Origin: Pseudofabraea citricarpa
Taxonomy: Eukaryota > Ascomycota > Leotiomycetes > Helotiales > Dermateaceae
NCBI GenBank assembly: GCA_029641185.1
Contig: JAPWGK010000003.1
Coordinates: forward strand, 1,364,001 to 1,428,000
DNA length: 64,000 nucleotides
Direction of reading: 5' to 3'
Shown piece after piece: positions 48,333-58,392 of this stretch (the stretch's first letter is position 1; each line of letters opens with the position of its first letter). Below the pieces are notes generated by a model. It worked only from the letters and a program-made list of their open reading frames with translations, was not told the DNA's origin and did no database searches. Position numbers and translations under genes: made by a program.

Positions 48333-50203
48333 TCAAAGAGCCATGGTACTCTTGCCGCCATCTTCTGTCACTCGGGATCTGACCTTGACTTTCAAATATC
48401 CTGTTCCAAGTCTCTTGATCTTAAGCAAATGTTTGTCCCACTCAACATCTACGAGAGCACTGGGCGAGAACAGCAATGCCTCACCAACTCTTAGCTTAAC
48501 AATATCTTGGAAGATCTTCTTTGTCTTGCTACCAATGACAGCTCCATCCTCACTTAGGTCCTCATCTTGATCAATGATATCAGAGGCTGCAGCTGCAAGA
48601 TGTTGCTTCAATGCACGCAGCCAATCGGGAGAGGTAAATCGGTGAACAATTGTAAGGGAGGACAGGTCCAAGAGTGCTGGAGAGATCGTGGGCTCTTGAG
48701 TCGAGATGATAATTCGTGCACCCAAATGTCGTTGCAAGCGAATAGTTGAGAGCAGAGTCGCAGTAAGTACATCTGCCTCGGCCGAAGTATTCATATACTA
48801 AGAGTTATCAGTATGGCAACGAATGATGAATAGATGTGCTTACCTTATGAGCTTCATCCAAAGCAATAACTCGACCAGTTGTCATTGACTGCTCAAGGAA
48901 GATAGTCAAACACACATTGAATAGCGAGCAAGCGTCTTCAGGTGTGACACATGGGCATGAAAGATCAACGATTGTCAAATGACCAGGCTACATTGAGTGT
49001 TAGAAAGATCCAGGAAATGTCTAATTTTCGCTTACCTTATGTGACCATTCATTGCCCTTCATCTTCATCTCACTCTGGGGAATACGCTTTCTATCTTGAC
49101 GATAAACAGAAAGACCAGTTTGTCCTTCAACCAAGAAAGACTCCAATGTGCTCAATCGTTGCTGTAGCGGAGCAAGCTGAGCTGGCGACATGCGTGTATC
49201 CATGACCTGGGCTCTGAATTCTTTGTAATTGAAGGAAGATTGTTGCTCTTGTTGCGAGATACGCATGGCACGCAAGATTCGCATGACCGAGTGAAGATAC
49301 AATGGTAGAGGCTCACCTCGCTTGACTGCCATTAAGTCAAGCATGCGCTTAGTATTGAGGTTGGACTCATCAATTCTCAAGGGCTCAACCTGAACGTTAA
49401 AAGCAGAGTAGGTATGCTAAAGATAGTCAGTATTATGTATGACCGACACTTAGGACAAAGAAGCCTTACCTTGATGGTTTCAATATTTGTTGGGGCGCAT
49501 AGGACACGAACAGTGATATTCGGGTTGGATGATAGATACGCAGCCTCGCATGGTGATCCACCATCATCAGAGATGAAAGTGTCATAGTGGAACACCAAGC
49601 CTGTCAAAGGATGGGGGAGTTTGTTCGCCTTTGACGGCAACAAGCAGTTTTCTAGCAAACATGATAATGTGTGGGATTTGCCAGACCCTTGAGAACCGCA
49701 GATAAAAGTGCTGGAAGGCGCAGCAACGTTAAAGAACAACCTAGGATCTAGATTGGAGTCGGTTGTTCCTTGAGCAGGTAGCTTCTCCAGCAGCTCGACC
49801 TTTCCGGCCAGTAAGCCATACTGAGGATACACTGCAGCCTTCTTTTTGTCTTGTAAGGTTTCCGCATGCTTAAGCACAGGCATAGTGAAGATAGGCGCTG
49901 CGACTGCCTCAGACAGTCTATCAGATCCAGAAGTTAGCCATCTGCGTCTAAGATGGAAGGAATGTAGTAGTGGGCAATGCTGCTTTGCTGCTGCCATATG
50001 CAGTATGGAGCAGGGGCATAGGAAACCCTCACATCCCTGGGATGGCGCATAAAGGAAGGGCTCACTTACTCATGTTGGCCAGTGGGACCTGTCAACAAGC
50101 CGATGTGAGCCTTTCGGTCACGATCATCATCGTTGGTTTCATGGTTCTTTGGTCGGAGGGGTACAGCCGACTGAGCCTTGGATGAAGCCATGGCAGGAGT
50201 CAT
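48333..50203 (-). CDS. HerA/FtsK-like P-loop ATPase, five exons
   Basis: Exons 50203-50070, 49917-49470, 49416-49036, 48987-48844 and 48797-48333 join in phases 2, 0, 0, 0 to give 523 residues. The four introns (about 46-152 bp) have GTAAGN donors and YAG acceptors. Walker A, GSQGSGKSHT, is at about 119-128 within NVAAPSSTFICGSQGSGKS. Walker B, RVIALDEAHK, ends at about 369 and is split from the next block by an intron. The next block is STIRLQRHLGARIIISTQEP, a sensor-like TQEP motif, then LSSLTIVHRFTSPDWLRALK, resembling the HerA/VirB4/FtsK group, where the Gln after Walker B is typical. The N-terminal 45 residues and the region 195-320 look like lineage-specific helical inserts. It has no targeting signal. 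Substrate and partners are unknown. A DNA- or protein-translocating role is inferred only from the fold. Confidence 0.85.
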
Positions 50204-50714
50204 TCTAGATGAGGCCCCAGGGGGATGGAGCGTTGATGTCGCCGGCCAAAGAAGTGGAGGTGTAAAGTGTGGGGTGTGGAGTTGTGATGTTGTGGAAGAG
50301 TTGTGGAGGGGAGATTGAAAGATTTAATGTACGCGAAAGATGGAATGGGGAATGGGGACAGAATCGGGACTAAGCGCGTTTGATTGGTATTAGGGCTACT
50401 GACCTACAGATTCTCTGGTCTTTGTTCAACTGCTTTGCACTCTGCTTTCCTAAAAAGGAAGCAGTTCGCTTATTTAGAAAGGGGAAGGACTCCTCATGTG
50501 CTATCCAGCACATTTCGGCATTTTCTTTCTTTGATGCCAGCAAATAAATTCTGGACTACAATGAGTCGTTTTGATTCTCTCTTAAAGATCCTCAAAACGA
50601 AAAGCGAATCTGTTGCCCTCTCTTCTCTCCGTAGACATTCTTCGGCTAAAGTCCTGTCTCCATGATCAACTGAGTTGCCATCAACATCGTTCGATTCTCT
50701 TCCATTGCAATCCT
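50204..50714. other. Intergenic between divergent genes (shared promoter region)
   Basis: About 510 bp separate the start of the P-loop ATPase gene from the orphan gene at 50715. GTGGAGTTGTGATGTTGTGG-type GT-rich DNA occurs near 50260-50310. No gene is supported. Confidence 0.5.
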
Positions 50715-51371
50715 ATGGAGCCCATCTATCCAAACTCAGCATCTTTTCGACCTACGAACTTATTTCCTACAGCCTCTTTACCTCAGAACCCAGTCCAACA
50801 GAATGAGTGGATTTACAACCCAGACTTCTCACTCCCAGCATCATCAGCTCAATCAAACCCGGACATTGCATCTCTCACTCTAGAAAGCCCACGTTGTCCT
50901 CGATGCCAGGGCAAGAAGTATGGATGCACCGCTTATTTTCACAACAAGAATATCTTCCCAGAGCCACCACATGATCTGCTACCAAGTATCGAAGAGTCTT
51001 ACGCAGCCAAGAATCGACTTAAGACTTTGCTTCTCAACTACGTACTACGTACTCCAGAACGGGACCAGATAAATGGAATTCCCAGAGACCTTGCTGCTTG
51101 GGAGTTTCAAGTCCGTGATCTATGCTATAAGCTGAGGGATGGCACGATGTTCGCCCTTAGCGAGACAACAGTCGCATTTGAGCGTTTATGGGAATGGACA
51201 AGAGATATGGTCAGGAGAATCAACAAGCACGTATGTGGACTACAGAGGATTGATCTCTCTGTCTTGAGAAGCAAGGATGTTTTGGAGGCTTTTAAGAAAC
51301 TTTGCGAGGAGGTTTGGAGAGCCTGGTTGCGGGATAGGAGAAGGAGTGGAGGTTTGGCGCTATTGTCTTGA
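50715..51371 (+). CDS. Hypothetical protein with CxxC-x-C-like motif, 218 residues
   Basis: A single-exon frame starts at the ATG of MEPIYPNSASFRPTNLFPTA. The frame is open 34 codons further up but lacks ATG apart from an upstream one at 50613, which gives a less likely leader. Residues 1-65 are Pro/Ser/Asn-rich and probably disordered. SPRCPRCQGKKYGCTAYFH near 72-90 holds three Cys and a His that could bind a metal. The rest is helical (EESYAAKNRLKTLLLNYVL, LAAWEFQVRDLCYKLRDG, FERLWEWTRDMVRRINKHV, EAFKKLCEEVWRAWLRDRRR). It has no signal peptide or membrane segment. I do not recognise a family. Confidence 0.62.
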   Translation: MEPIYPNSASFRPTNLFPTASLPQNPVQQNEWIYNPDFSLPASSAQSNPDIASLTLESPRCPRCQGKKYGCTAYFHNKNIFPEPPHDLLPSIEESYAAKNRLKTLLLNYVLRTPERDQINGIPRDLAAWEFQVRDLCYKLRDGTMFALSETTVAFERLWEWTRDMVRRINKHVCGLQRIDLSVLRSKDVLEAFKKLCEEVWRAWLRDRRRSGGLALLS

Positions 51372-51888
51372 GCTAAATTAGCTTGGCTGGGCTTGCTTTG
51401 AGTCAGGAGAGACAAGAAAAGAAATCGAGCAGAAATGTACTCAGAAAATGAATGATGAGGTTGCTGGTGGCATGCTAGGTCCAATGGGGAATACATGAAG
51501 CTGGAAAACAAAAACAGCCAAGACTGCCGGGGAGAATACAATGATTTAATTTATCTGAATTCAAGATGTTTTGGAGTAGACCTCCAGCTTTGCAACTATG
51601 GTAATTTCGATGAGTACATGTAATTAGTTAAATTGCGAGTTGACTCTTTTGCACTTGGTTGCTACTGGTTGTTGTACAGAAAGGGGGGCTGTTAACGCTA
51701 GTCCTTATCAAGTCTTTTAAGCGAGACAACTGTTTACTTCAATTCTCGCGACCGCGCCTTCTACCTTGAACCCCTCCATCAACAACGTCACCTCATCACC
51801 TCTGAACCACATCAGAAGCAATCCCACACAGCATTCGCAACTTCCTCACGCATTTTAAGACTCGCAAATTGCCCATAAATCCGCAGCC
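51372..51888. other. Intergenic, promoter and leader of hsk3
   Basis: A pyrimidine-rich leader precedes the hsk3 ATG. Nothing else was recognised. Confidence 0.5.
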
Positions 51889-52310
51889 ATGACTTCCCGA
51901 CTACCAGCAACGAATGCTCCTCGACTCTCCACAGCACCAAGTAGCATTAAACCAAGACAATTAGTAGGCCTCACCCTCCTGGTTCAAGTGGGATCCATAC
52001 ACTGACTGCTTCTGTTAATAGTCTCATCTTCACGCCCAGCTCGCCCAACTCCAAGCTAATCTCGCGGATCTCGAAAGCCTGCTTCGCATGACAAGTGTAC
52101 AAGCCGAAAGTGTACGGGAACTCGGAGCTTTTCATGGTGGACTGTAAGTCTTCCTTTATGATCAACCTCTGCAAGATTTCTTGACTGTCAAGTTTAACTC
52201 CAGGAATCAAGGCTAACACACGTTTTGATAGGTTGATGGCCGCAAGCAAAGTCCTCGGCGAAGAAACTGTCACAGGCTCTGGAGCTGCACAAAGCGGATC
52301 TCAACAATAA
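51889..52310 (+). CDS. hsk3: DASH/Dam1 complex subunit Hsk3
   Basis: Three short exons, 51889-51963, 52022-52143 and 52232-52310, join in phases 0 and 2 to give 91 residues. The gene would be missed by any ORF-length cut-off. Residues 1-25 are a Ser/Pro-rich lead (MTSRLPATNAPRLSTAPSSI-KPRQL). The conserved Hsk3 core follows: LHAQLAQLQANLADLESLLR, MTSVQAESVRELGAFHGGL, LMAASKVLGEE. This is the small helical hairpin characteristic of the family. Hsk3 is part of the ten-subunit DASH/Dam1 ring that couples kinetochores to spindle microtubules. The introns are 58 and 88 bp and have GTAGGC and GTAAGT donors with TAATAG and TGATAG acceptors. Confidence 0.9.
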
Positions 52311-52553
52311 GAGCGGCAGCATATTCAATAAAAGCATCGACTTAGCATTCTTGCTATCACTATCCCGAAATTCACACACACTCGTTTGGATTGAATTGAT
52401 CATTGGCAAAGCACCTATACTTTTCAGGCCTACGAAAAAACAAACATTTTTGTACTTCGCCGAGAATAATCGAGTTTCGACTAGAATTACTTTAGAAGTT
52501 CATATCTTGCTTCAGTCATTTGTGGCCTTTCATAGAACACAGCTGGCTGGAAC

Positions 52554-53501
52554 ATGCGTTTCAACTATCGCAACAAGACCAAGCAGTGGTGTTTGTTTCT
52601 CGCATTACTAACTGGAGTTATCGGCCTTCCGATTCCTACAGTCTTACCATGTCGCCCCAACGACATTTGGTGCATAGAATCAGCTCGAGCCTTCGATCAT
52701 ATTTATATATTATGTCAGCCCATTGACGGTAAGTGCATACGAAAGGCGATTAGAAACCTCGAGCGGGAGTTTTCCTTAGAGAAAGGCAGTATTATGATTT
52801 TTGTACCTATAGATTTACAAGTAGCTTGCTACTTTCCGCAACCTGTGATGGCCATCTGGAACCTGCCTCGATTAGCGCAGAGGCGTCTTGTTGAAGCCTC
52901 TGCAACAATCACGTCCTCAGGGATAAGGGGGCTTGATGCCCGGGAAACAAATTCATTTCAGGATCAACCCGCATCAAGCAATTCTCAAGTTGCACAGACC
53001 TTCGAATCATCGAGGAATATTTCTGAACCTCAAGACAAGTTCACATGTCCTGCCGGTGGAGTTCTAGAAGACACAGGGCTGATGTGTCTCGCCAATTATT
53101 CTGCAGAAGATATATCGTCCGACTCATTGGCGCCATCTGAAGCTTGGGGAACAAATCCAGTCGAATTGGTCGGGAAAAGCCTTGTTCCAGTCAACCGACC
53201 CAGCCACCAAAGCATGAACGATGTTGAATCTGGCGATAACCAATCTGAAGAACTAGGTATTGAAGAGTATTCTTTCTCCTATTGGGATACAGTCGTCAAA
53301 TTATACCATGTTCTGAAATACGACATCAAGGTTCAAGTGAGAGCTCTCTTTTCAGTAGACTTATTACATATCGAACGGGAACACCCACACGCTGTTCCTG
53401 TGCTCAAAAGCGTGATAATTGCATTTTTCGTTGTATGGGTACTTTCACAGGTGTATGTGTTTATTGAGCAGGGAATTGATGATCGTCTTAGAGCCGGCTA
53501 A
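52554..53501 (+). CDS. Hypothetical secretory-pathway protein with C-terminal membrane anchor
   Basis: A single-exon frame of 315 residues starts 243 bp after the hsk3 stop. Residues about 10-27 (QWCLFLALLTGVIGLPIP) are a probable signal peptide. The luminal part has scattered Cys (LPCRPNDIWCIESAR, YILCQPIDGKCIRKAI) and then a Ser/Asn-rich, low-complexity middle with possible N-glycosylation sites (RNISEP, ANYSAE). An anchor near 289-309 (VLKSVIIAFFVVWVLSQVYVF) precedes a short tail (IEQGIDDRLRAG). The overall plan is a type I membrane protein. No family is recognised. It may be restricted to close relatives. Confidence 0.62.
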   Translation: MRFNYRNKTKQWCLFLALLTGVIGLPIPTVLPCRPNDIWCIESARAFDHIYILCQPIDGKCIRKAIRNLEREFSLEKGSIMIFVPIDLQVACYFPQPVMAIWNLPRLAQRRLVEASATITSSGIRGLDARETNSFQDQPASSNSQVAQTFESSRNISEPQDKFTCPAGGVLEDTGLMCLANYSAEDISSDSLAPSEAWGTNPVELVGKSLVPVNRPSHQSMNDVESGDNQSEELGIEEYSFSYWDTVVKLYHVLKYDIKVQVRALFSVDLLHIEREHPHAVPVLKSVIIAFFVVWVLSQVYVFIEQGIDDRLRAG

Positions 53502-55153
53502 ATTCGAGCCTGGATGGTTTTGATTTGGCGGTGGTCTATTTATTGAAGCACTCTTGTGTTGGTCAATTGTCTATGTGAGGTTGGCGTAGCATACATCGGG
53601 ACATTATGAGAGCCTTGAGCGTCTGTCTCCTAGAGTAGGAAATTTTGAGCGTGTTATCATCATCCTCTATGCTATTGTTCAACGTTCCTCATAGCGTGAC
53701 ATGCAACTTTCCAGATCCATTTTCAACCCTCAGAGTACGGGTAAAAGATTACGTGGCCGATGTAGTACAGCAATTCCGACGTCGGTGCTGCGGTGCTGCG
53801 GTGCTGCCCAGATAGTTTGGTGCATGCATGTCTAGGCACATGTCGGGAAAAAGAGAGGAGGTGCTCCAACCACGACATGAATGGCATGGTATCACAAAGA
53901 CCAAGTGGCATGGCAGCATTGCATGGCATGGGGTACTACAAAAGTATCTAAAGCAAAACACCCAAAAGAAAAAAAAAACTTAATCTAGAGTATAGGAGAG
54001 TTGTCAAGACACAAGATTGCAACAAACAAGCCTGTAAAAGCAAGTCATTGTTATTATAAAGGGATCACTCGGGCAAGAAGGGTCGGTTCTGTTTGGTTGT
54101 TTGGAGATTTCATTTGGATTCGAGATTGATTATTCACAGACAATCTATATTAATTCGTTCCCTTCCCTTCCCTTCTCTTCCTATCAGCAGTGTGGCCATA
54201 AATCCGTACGTAAATTCATTCGTCCTTCCATTCATCGCAAGCATATACAAAACGTAAGCGTGAACATAAAACTGAACATATGAATGAACGAATGAATAAA
54301 CGAATCAGCCATCATCAGAGTAACACGTAAGAGAAAGGTCTTGTAGATAGACAAGTAAGATAGAATACGCGATAGTAGTAGATAAGGTAAGGTAAATAGA
54401 TAGATAGGTAAGAACAGAGAGACATGAAAACGAGAGCAACAGCAACAGCAATAGTAATAAGCAATAACTACGCGGGTGCTTCATAGCCTAGCTAGCTACC
54501 ATTCTTATCGTGCTCATCTGCCTGTCTGCCTGTCTGCCTGTCTGACCATTTGCCTACCACCACACTAGACCATATCCACATATCTCTCTGCATACATGAT
54601 GTAAAAAAAAAAAAAGTCAAGCTGAGTAGATATATAAAAAGATTCGACTCCACATCAGTTCGTCAAGCAGGAAGGAAAAAAAAGACAAGAATGGCTAAAG
54701 GTCGAGGTTCAAGCAAACATAAAGTGTCATCGTCCCACCAGCTACCCCAGGCAAAGCAAAGCAGAACAAAACAGAAAGCCAGCCAGCCACCTGAAGTAGT
54801 GTCAAAAGTCCCGAACCCGTCTCTCTTTCGTCTTGCTCTTTGCTCTGGCTCTTGCTCTCTATCTATCAGGAAACGCGAAATCCCAACAATAAGATAATAA
54901 AAAAGCAAATCAAAAAATTCATAGCGTATAAAAAGCAGATGGTATCAATCCAGAAATTCGAATCGCTCGCCTCACCCTCGCCCCTGCTCCAAGCAATAAA
55001 AATCAAAGCCTTGCCCACCGCCTCCTGTCTCCAGTGTATATTATATCGAGAAAATCCGTGTGGGCATAAAAGCCGCCGAGCCCGTAAACGCAACGTAACG
55101 CCGAAATGCTAAAGAGGAGATTTATCGTATCGTTATGAACCGTCCCAAGTATA
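53502..55153. other. Intergenic, convergent 3' flanks with short repeats
   Basis: Small direct repeats occur: GGTGCTGC at 53783-53806, GATAGATAGGT-like at 54386-54405, CTGTCTGC at 54521-54543 and an A-run at 54603-54615. No gene is supported. The right part is the 3' UTR side of areA. Confidence 0.5.
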
Positions 55154-58100
55154 TTAAAGACTCATCGTCAACCATTCCCACTCTTGCGGCCCGGTGCCTG
55201 CACCTCCGGGTCCACCGTTGGAAAGAACCATTCCAGGTGGCGGTCCGCCTGCCATGCCTGGTGCTCCGCTCATTCCATTCATGCCTCCGGCTCCCATAAT
55301 TGGTCGAGTTGTCATACCGAATCCGTTCGCTAATCCGATGCTGCCCCCGGGAGTAATGTTACCACTACCGATGATACCCATCCCGAGACTCTTAGCCTGG
55401 GTTTGAGCTTGCGCTGCTTCATTTGATCCTGTGGAGTTTTCTGGGCTATCAACTTCCATCGAATCGATGCCACTAACACTTTTGCTGTGCCGTCTCTGTC
55501 GTTTGGGAGCTATGGCTGGATTCCGAGGAAGTGAAGTCGAAGCAGCGCCAGGTCCGGGTGTTGGCTTGGGTGGAGCTGCTGCTATTGGGATTACTCCCTT
55601 TCCACCACTGACTCCGGCCGATGAGCTTGCAGATCCGTGATAAGATGTTGGTGTGCTTGCAGTACTGCCGCCATTACCTCCAGACCCTGTAACACTAGGT
55701 GGACTCTGACTCTCATTGACACTTCGTGCCCGAACGCTTGTTGGAGTAGTCGCTTGAGTTGCTGTAGTAGCGGTAACGACAGAATTTTTCCTTGTGCTTG
55801 GTCCGCTACTTGTCATAGGTGTTGCATTCATCTTTTTGGACGCCCGAGTAGAAGCACCACTTCCAGCGCCAACTGGCATGGTAGCACCAGAGCCGCGATT
55901 ACGCTTCTTGATAACATCAGTCTTGAGAGAAAGCGGTCGAACAACACCATGTAGTTTCAAGAAAAGTCCACAAGCATTGCAAAGTGGGTGACCTTCCGGG
56001 TTGCGTCGCCAAAGAGGCGTTGTTTGTGTGAAACAGTTCGTACAAGTGGTCGGTATGCCGTTGTTATCGCCACCAGCTGCAGCTAGATTGCTGGAAGAGC
56101 CATGCTTTGATCCTGTGGGAGAACCTGGTCTACTAGGAGCCACAGAAGAAAATCCTGACATGGTGCCACCCCCAGGTGGTGAATTAGGTTGGGACTGGGC
56201 GATGCGATCAAACAGATCACCATTCCGGCCCATTAAAGCTGCGTTGGGAGTTGAGGCGTTACGAGGAATCTTGCCACGCCTGTCATTCCTTGAGCGATTA
56301 TCAGAGACAGATTGTGATGATGGATGACTTCGGCCTAAAGAGCCTGCTGAGCCATCCCAGTCTGCAGGTGAAGTAACCATCTCTGCCCCACCGATTGTGA
56401 CTTGTTTCCGAGGTGGCCCACCTGGATATCGTGCGGCTTGGGTGTTGAACTGGCCCGGCAAGCTAGCATCCCATTGCAAACTGTTTTGCATTTCCATGTT
56501 GGCGTCCTCCATGGGTGACTGCGCGAAATCGTGCTGCATCATCAGCGTCCTATCAGCGAAAGCTGCACCTTCATCGTCTTCGTTATCCGAGTCGCCCCCA
56601 AAACTAAACATATTCTCATGCCCCATGTGTACGCCAGGAGATCTGACAGGATGGTCGGATTGAAAGACTTGTGTGGGATCAATGTGTTGCGCCATTCCAA
56701 ATGGCCCAGGTGAAGTGTATGAGCTAGATTGCCCACCGGCACTGGTAACGGCTGTGAACATAGGCCCATTGTTATTATTGTACATGTAATGGGGCGCGAG
56801 GGAGTTCGAGAGGCCGGATGGGCCATGCCCATATGAGTGAGAATGGTGGTGTCGCATATCCATGCCTGAGTTGAAGTACATCTGCTCGCCTTCGGGAATT
56901 GGCTGAGGGGTCGATACGGCGGATGGATAAGCACTTCCCGGCGGCGAATAGTAATCGTTCGAGTTCAGGGAGGAAGAGGGCATCGAATTATTATTATATA
57001 CGTGGGAAAAGGGCCCATGGCCCATGTGTGGTGATTCTCCTGGGGAGAATGCGAAGTTCTGTTGAAATGGGCCAGCCGAAGTTATAATCGGATCGTTGTC
57101 CATATTGAAGGTATCGAGCTGGAAAGGTACTCCAGGGTGATGATGAACCATTCCGGGGTCGTGGGAATGATCGAGGGAGTATTCATGTATATCTGCGTCA
57201 TGATCTGGTTCATTGGATATCATTATGGAATTGACTGGAGGCACTTGAGGGGAGAAGTCGGCAGGTCGCTTCCGGGGCTGTGAATCGTCAGTACCTAGCT
57301 ATCGCAAGTGGCGTCCAAAGCGCCAAAAAAAGCAAAGATAACACCAGCAGACCAAGGAAAACCTTAAAAAATAATGGGTAAGGATTATGGTGCACTCACT
57401 CGTCTCTCGTCAACGCTCGTTTTCCTAATATGTCTCTGTACATAATTAAATTCTTCATTACTCCGGGGCCCATGCTGTGGAACAGGTACAGATTGAGGAA
57501 CGACGAACTGGGCGCCACTTCCATTAGTATTCGAAGCATTTTCCTTGCGCATCTTTATGGGAATGGCAGATGCTACCGCATTGGCGGACTTTTCTACTTC
57601 TTTCTTGCTAAGCTCAGGCGATGGTGATGTGCCGAGTCCGAGGGGAGTGGAAATATTGTCGGAGAAAATAAAGTCGTCAATGTTCATTGCATCAGAATTC
57701 TCTCCTGCGGTCTGTGACTGGCCTTGAGCTTGTGTCTGTGCCTGGTCTGAGGTTTTCCGTAGTTGCGCGATACCGCTCGGTGCACTCAAGTTGATTTGGC
57801 TCGCGCTCTGCTGTCGAGAGAGGCTGTACCATACCAAGTCAGAATTTTCCAAATCACTACAAGATTTGCTAGCTTTAACATACCGAGCAGCTTCTTCCTG
57901 CTTGCGTTTTCGCAGACTCATTGCCATCATTCGCCAGGTCAGATTTTCCATGCGCTCTTGGTTGGGCAGTTGCTTCTTCGTTTTACTATACAGCCTCCAA
58001 ATCTGTGTGGCCAAGGGGTCCTTCTTTTGCATCTCGTCTGGGCTGTCAAGCTCCTCACCAGCAGTGTCATCTTTCCAGGTAGGAAAAAAACTCTCGCGCA

Positions 58101-58392
58101 ACAGCTCCTTGCGTGCGCTGTTTGTGGTTGAGAGGTCTAACTTGTCCAGAGCGCTTGCGCTAGAATCTAACGTGTTGGTTCGAGCGTGAGAAGACGCAGA
58201 AGGACCTGCTCTAATGGTAGCAGACGATTCTTGGTGCTGGATGGAGGGTCTGCGGGGGAATCTAAAGTCGTGCTCTGTGATTGTGGTCGTTGTAGAGTTA
58301 GATTGCGACTCTCCGCCAGAATTGTGAGATGGATTGAGTCTTTCTAGTCTTCCTCCTCCTCCTACCCCGTATTGTGCCGCCGCTCCAGACAT
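55154..58392 (-). CDS. areA: Nitrogen regulator, AreA/NIT2-type GATA transcription factor
   Basis: Exon 1 (58392-57400) and exon 2 (57277-55154) join in phase 0 across a 122-bp intron, restoring [20 protein letters not shown] as in AreA. The protein has 1038 residues, or 1018 if a 60-bp in-frame intron (57883-57824) is also removed. The start is the first in-frame ATG ([11 protein letters not shown]). Domains in order: the AreA N-terminal box [20 protein letters not shown] and [40 protein letters not shown]; the acidic [14 protein letters not shown]; one C-X2-C-X17-C-X2-C finger (CTNC...[16 protein letters not shown]) with its basic tail; [15 protein letters not shown]; and the invariant C-terminus [10 protein letters not shown] that binds the co-repressor NmrA. 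AreA activates genes for poor nitrogen sources by binding HGATAR sites. It is longer than the Aspergillus protein, mostly through Ser/Gly/Gln-rich inserts. Confidence 0.96.
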
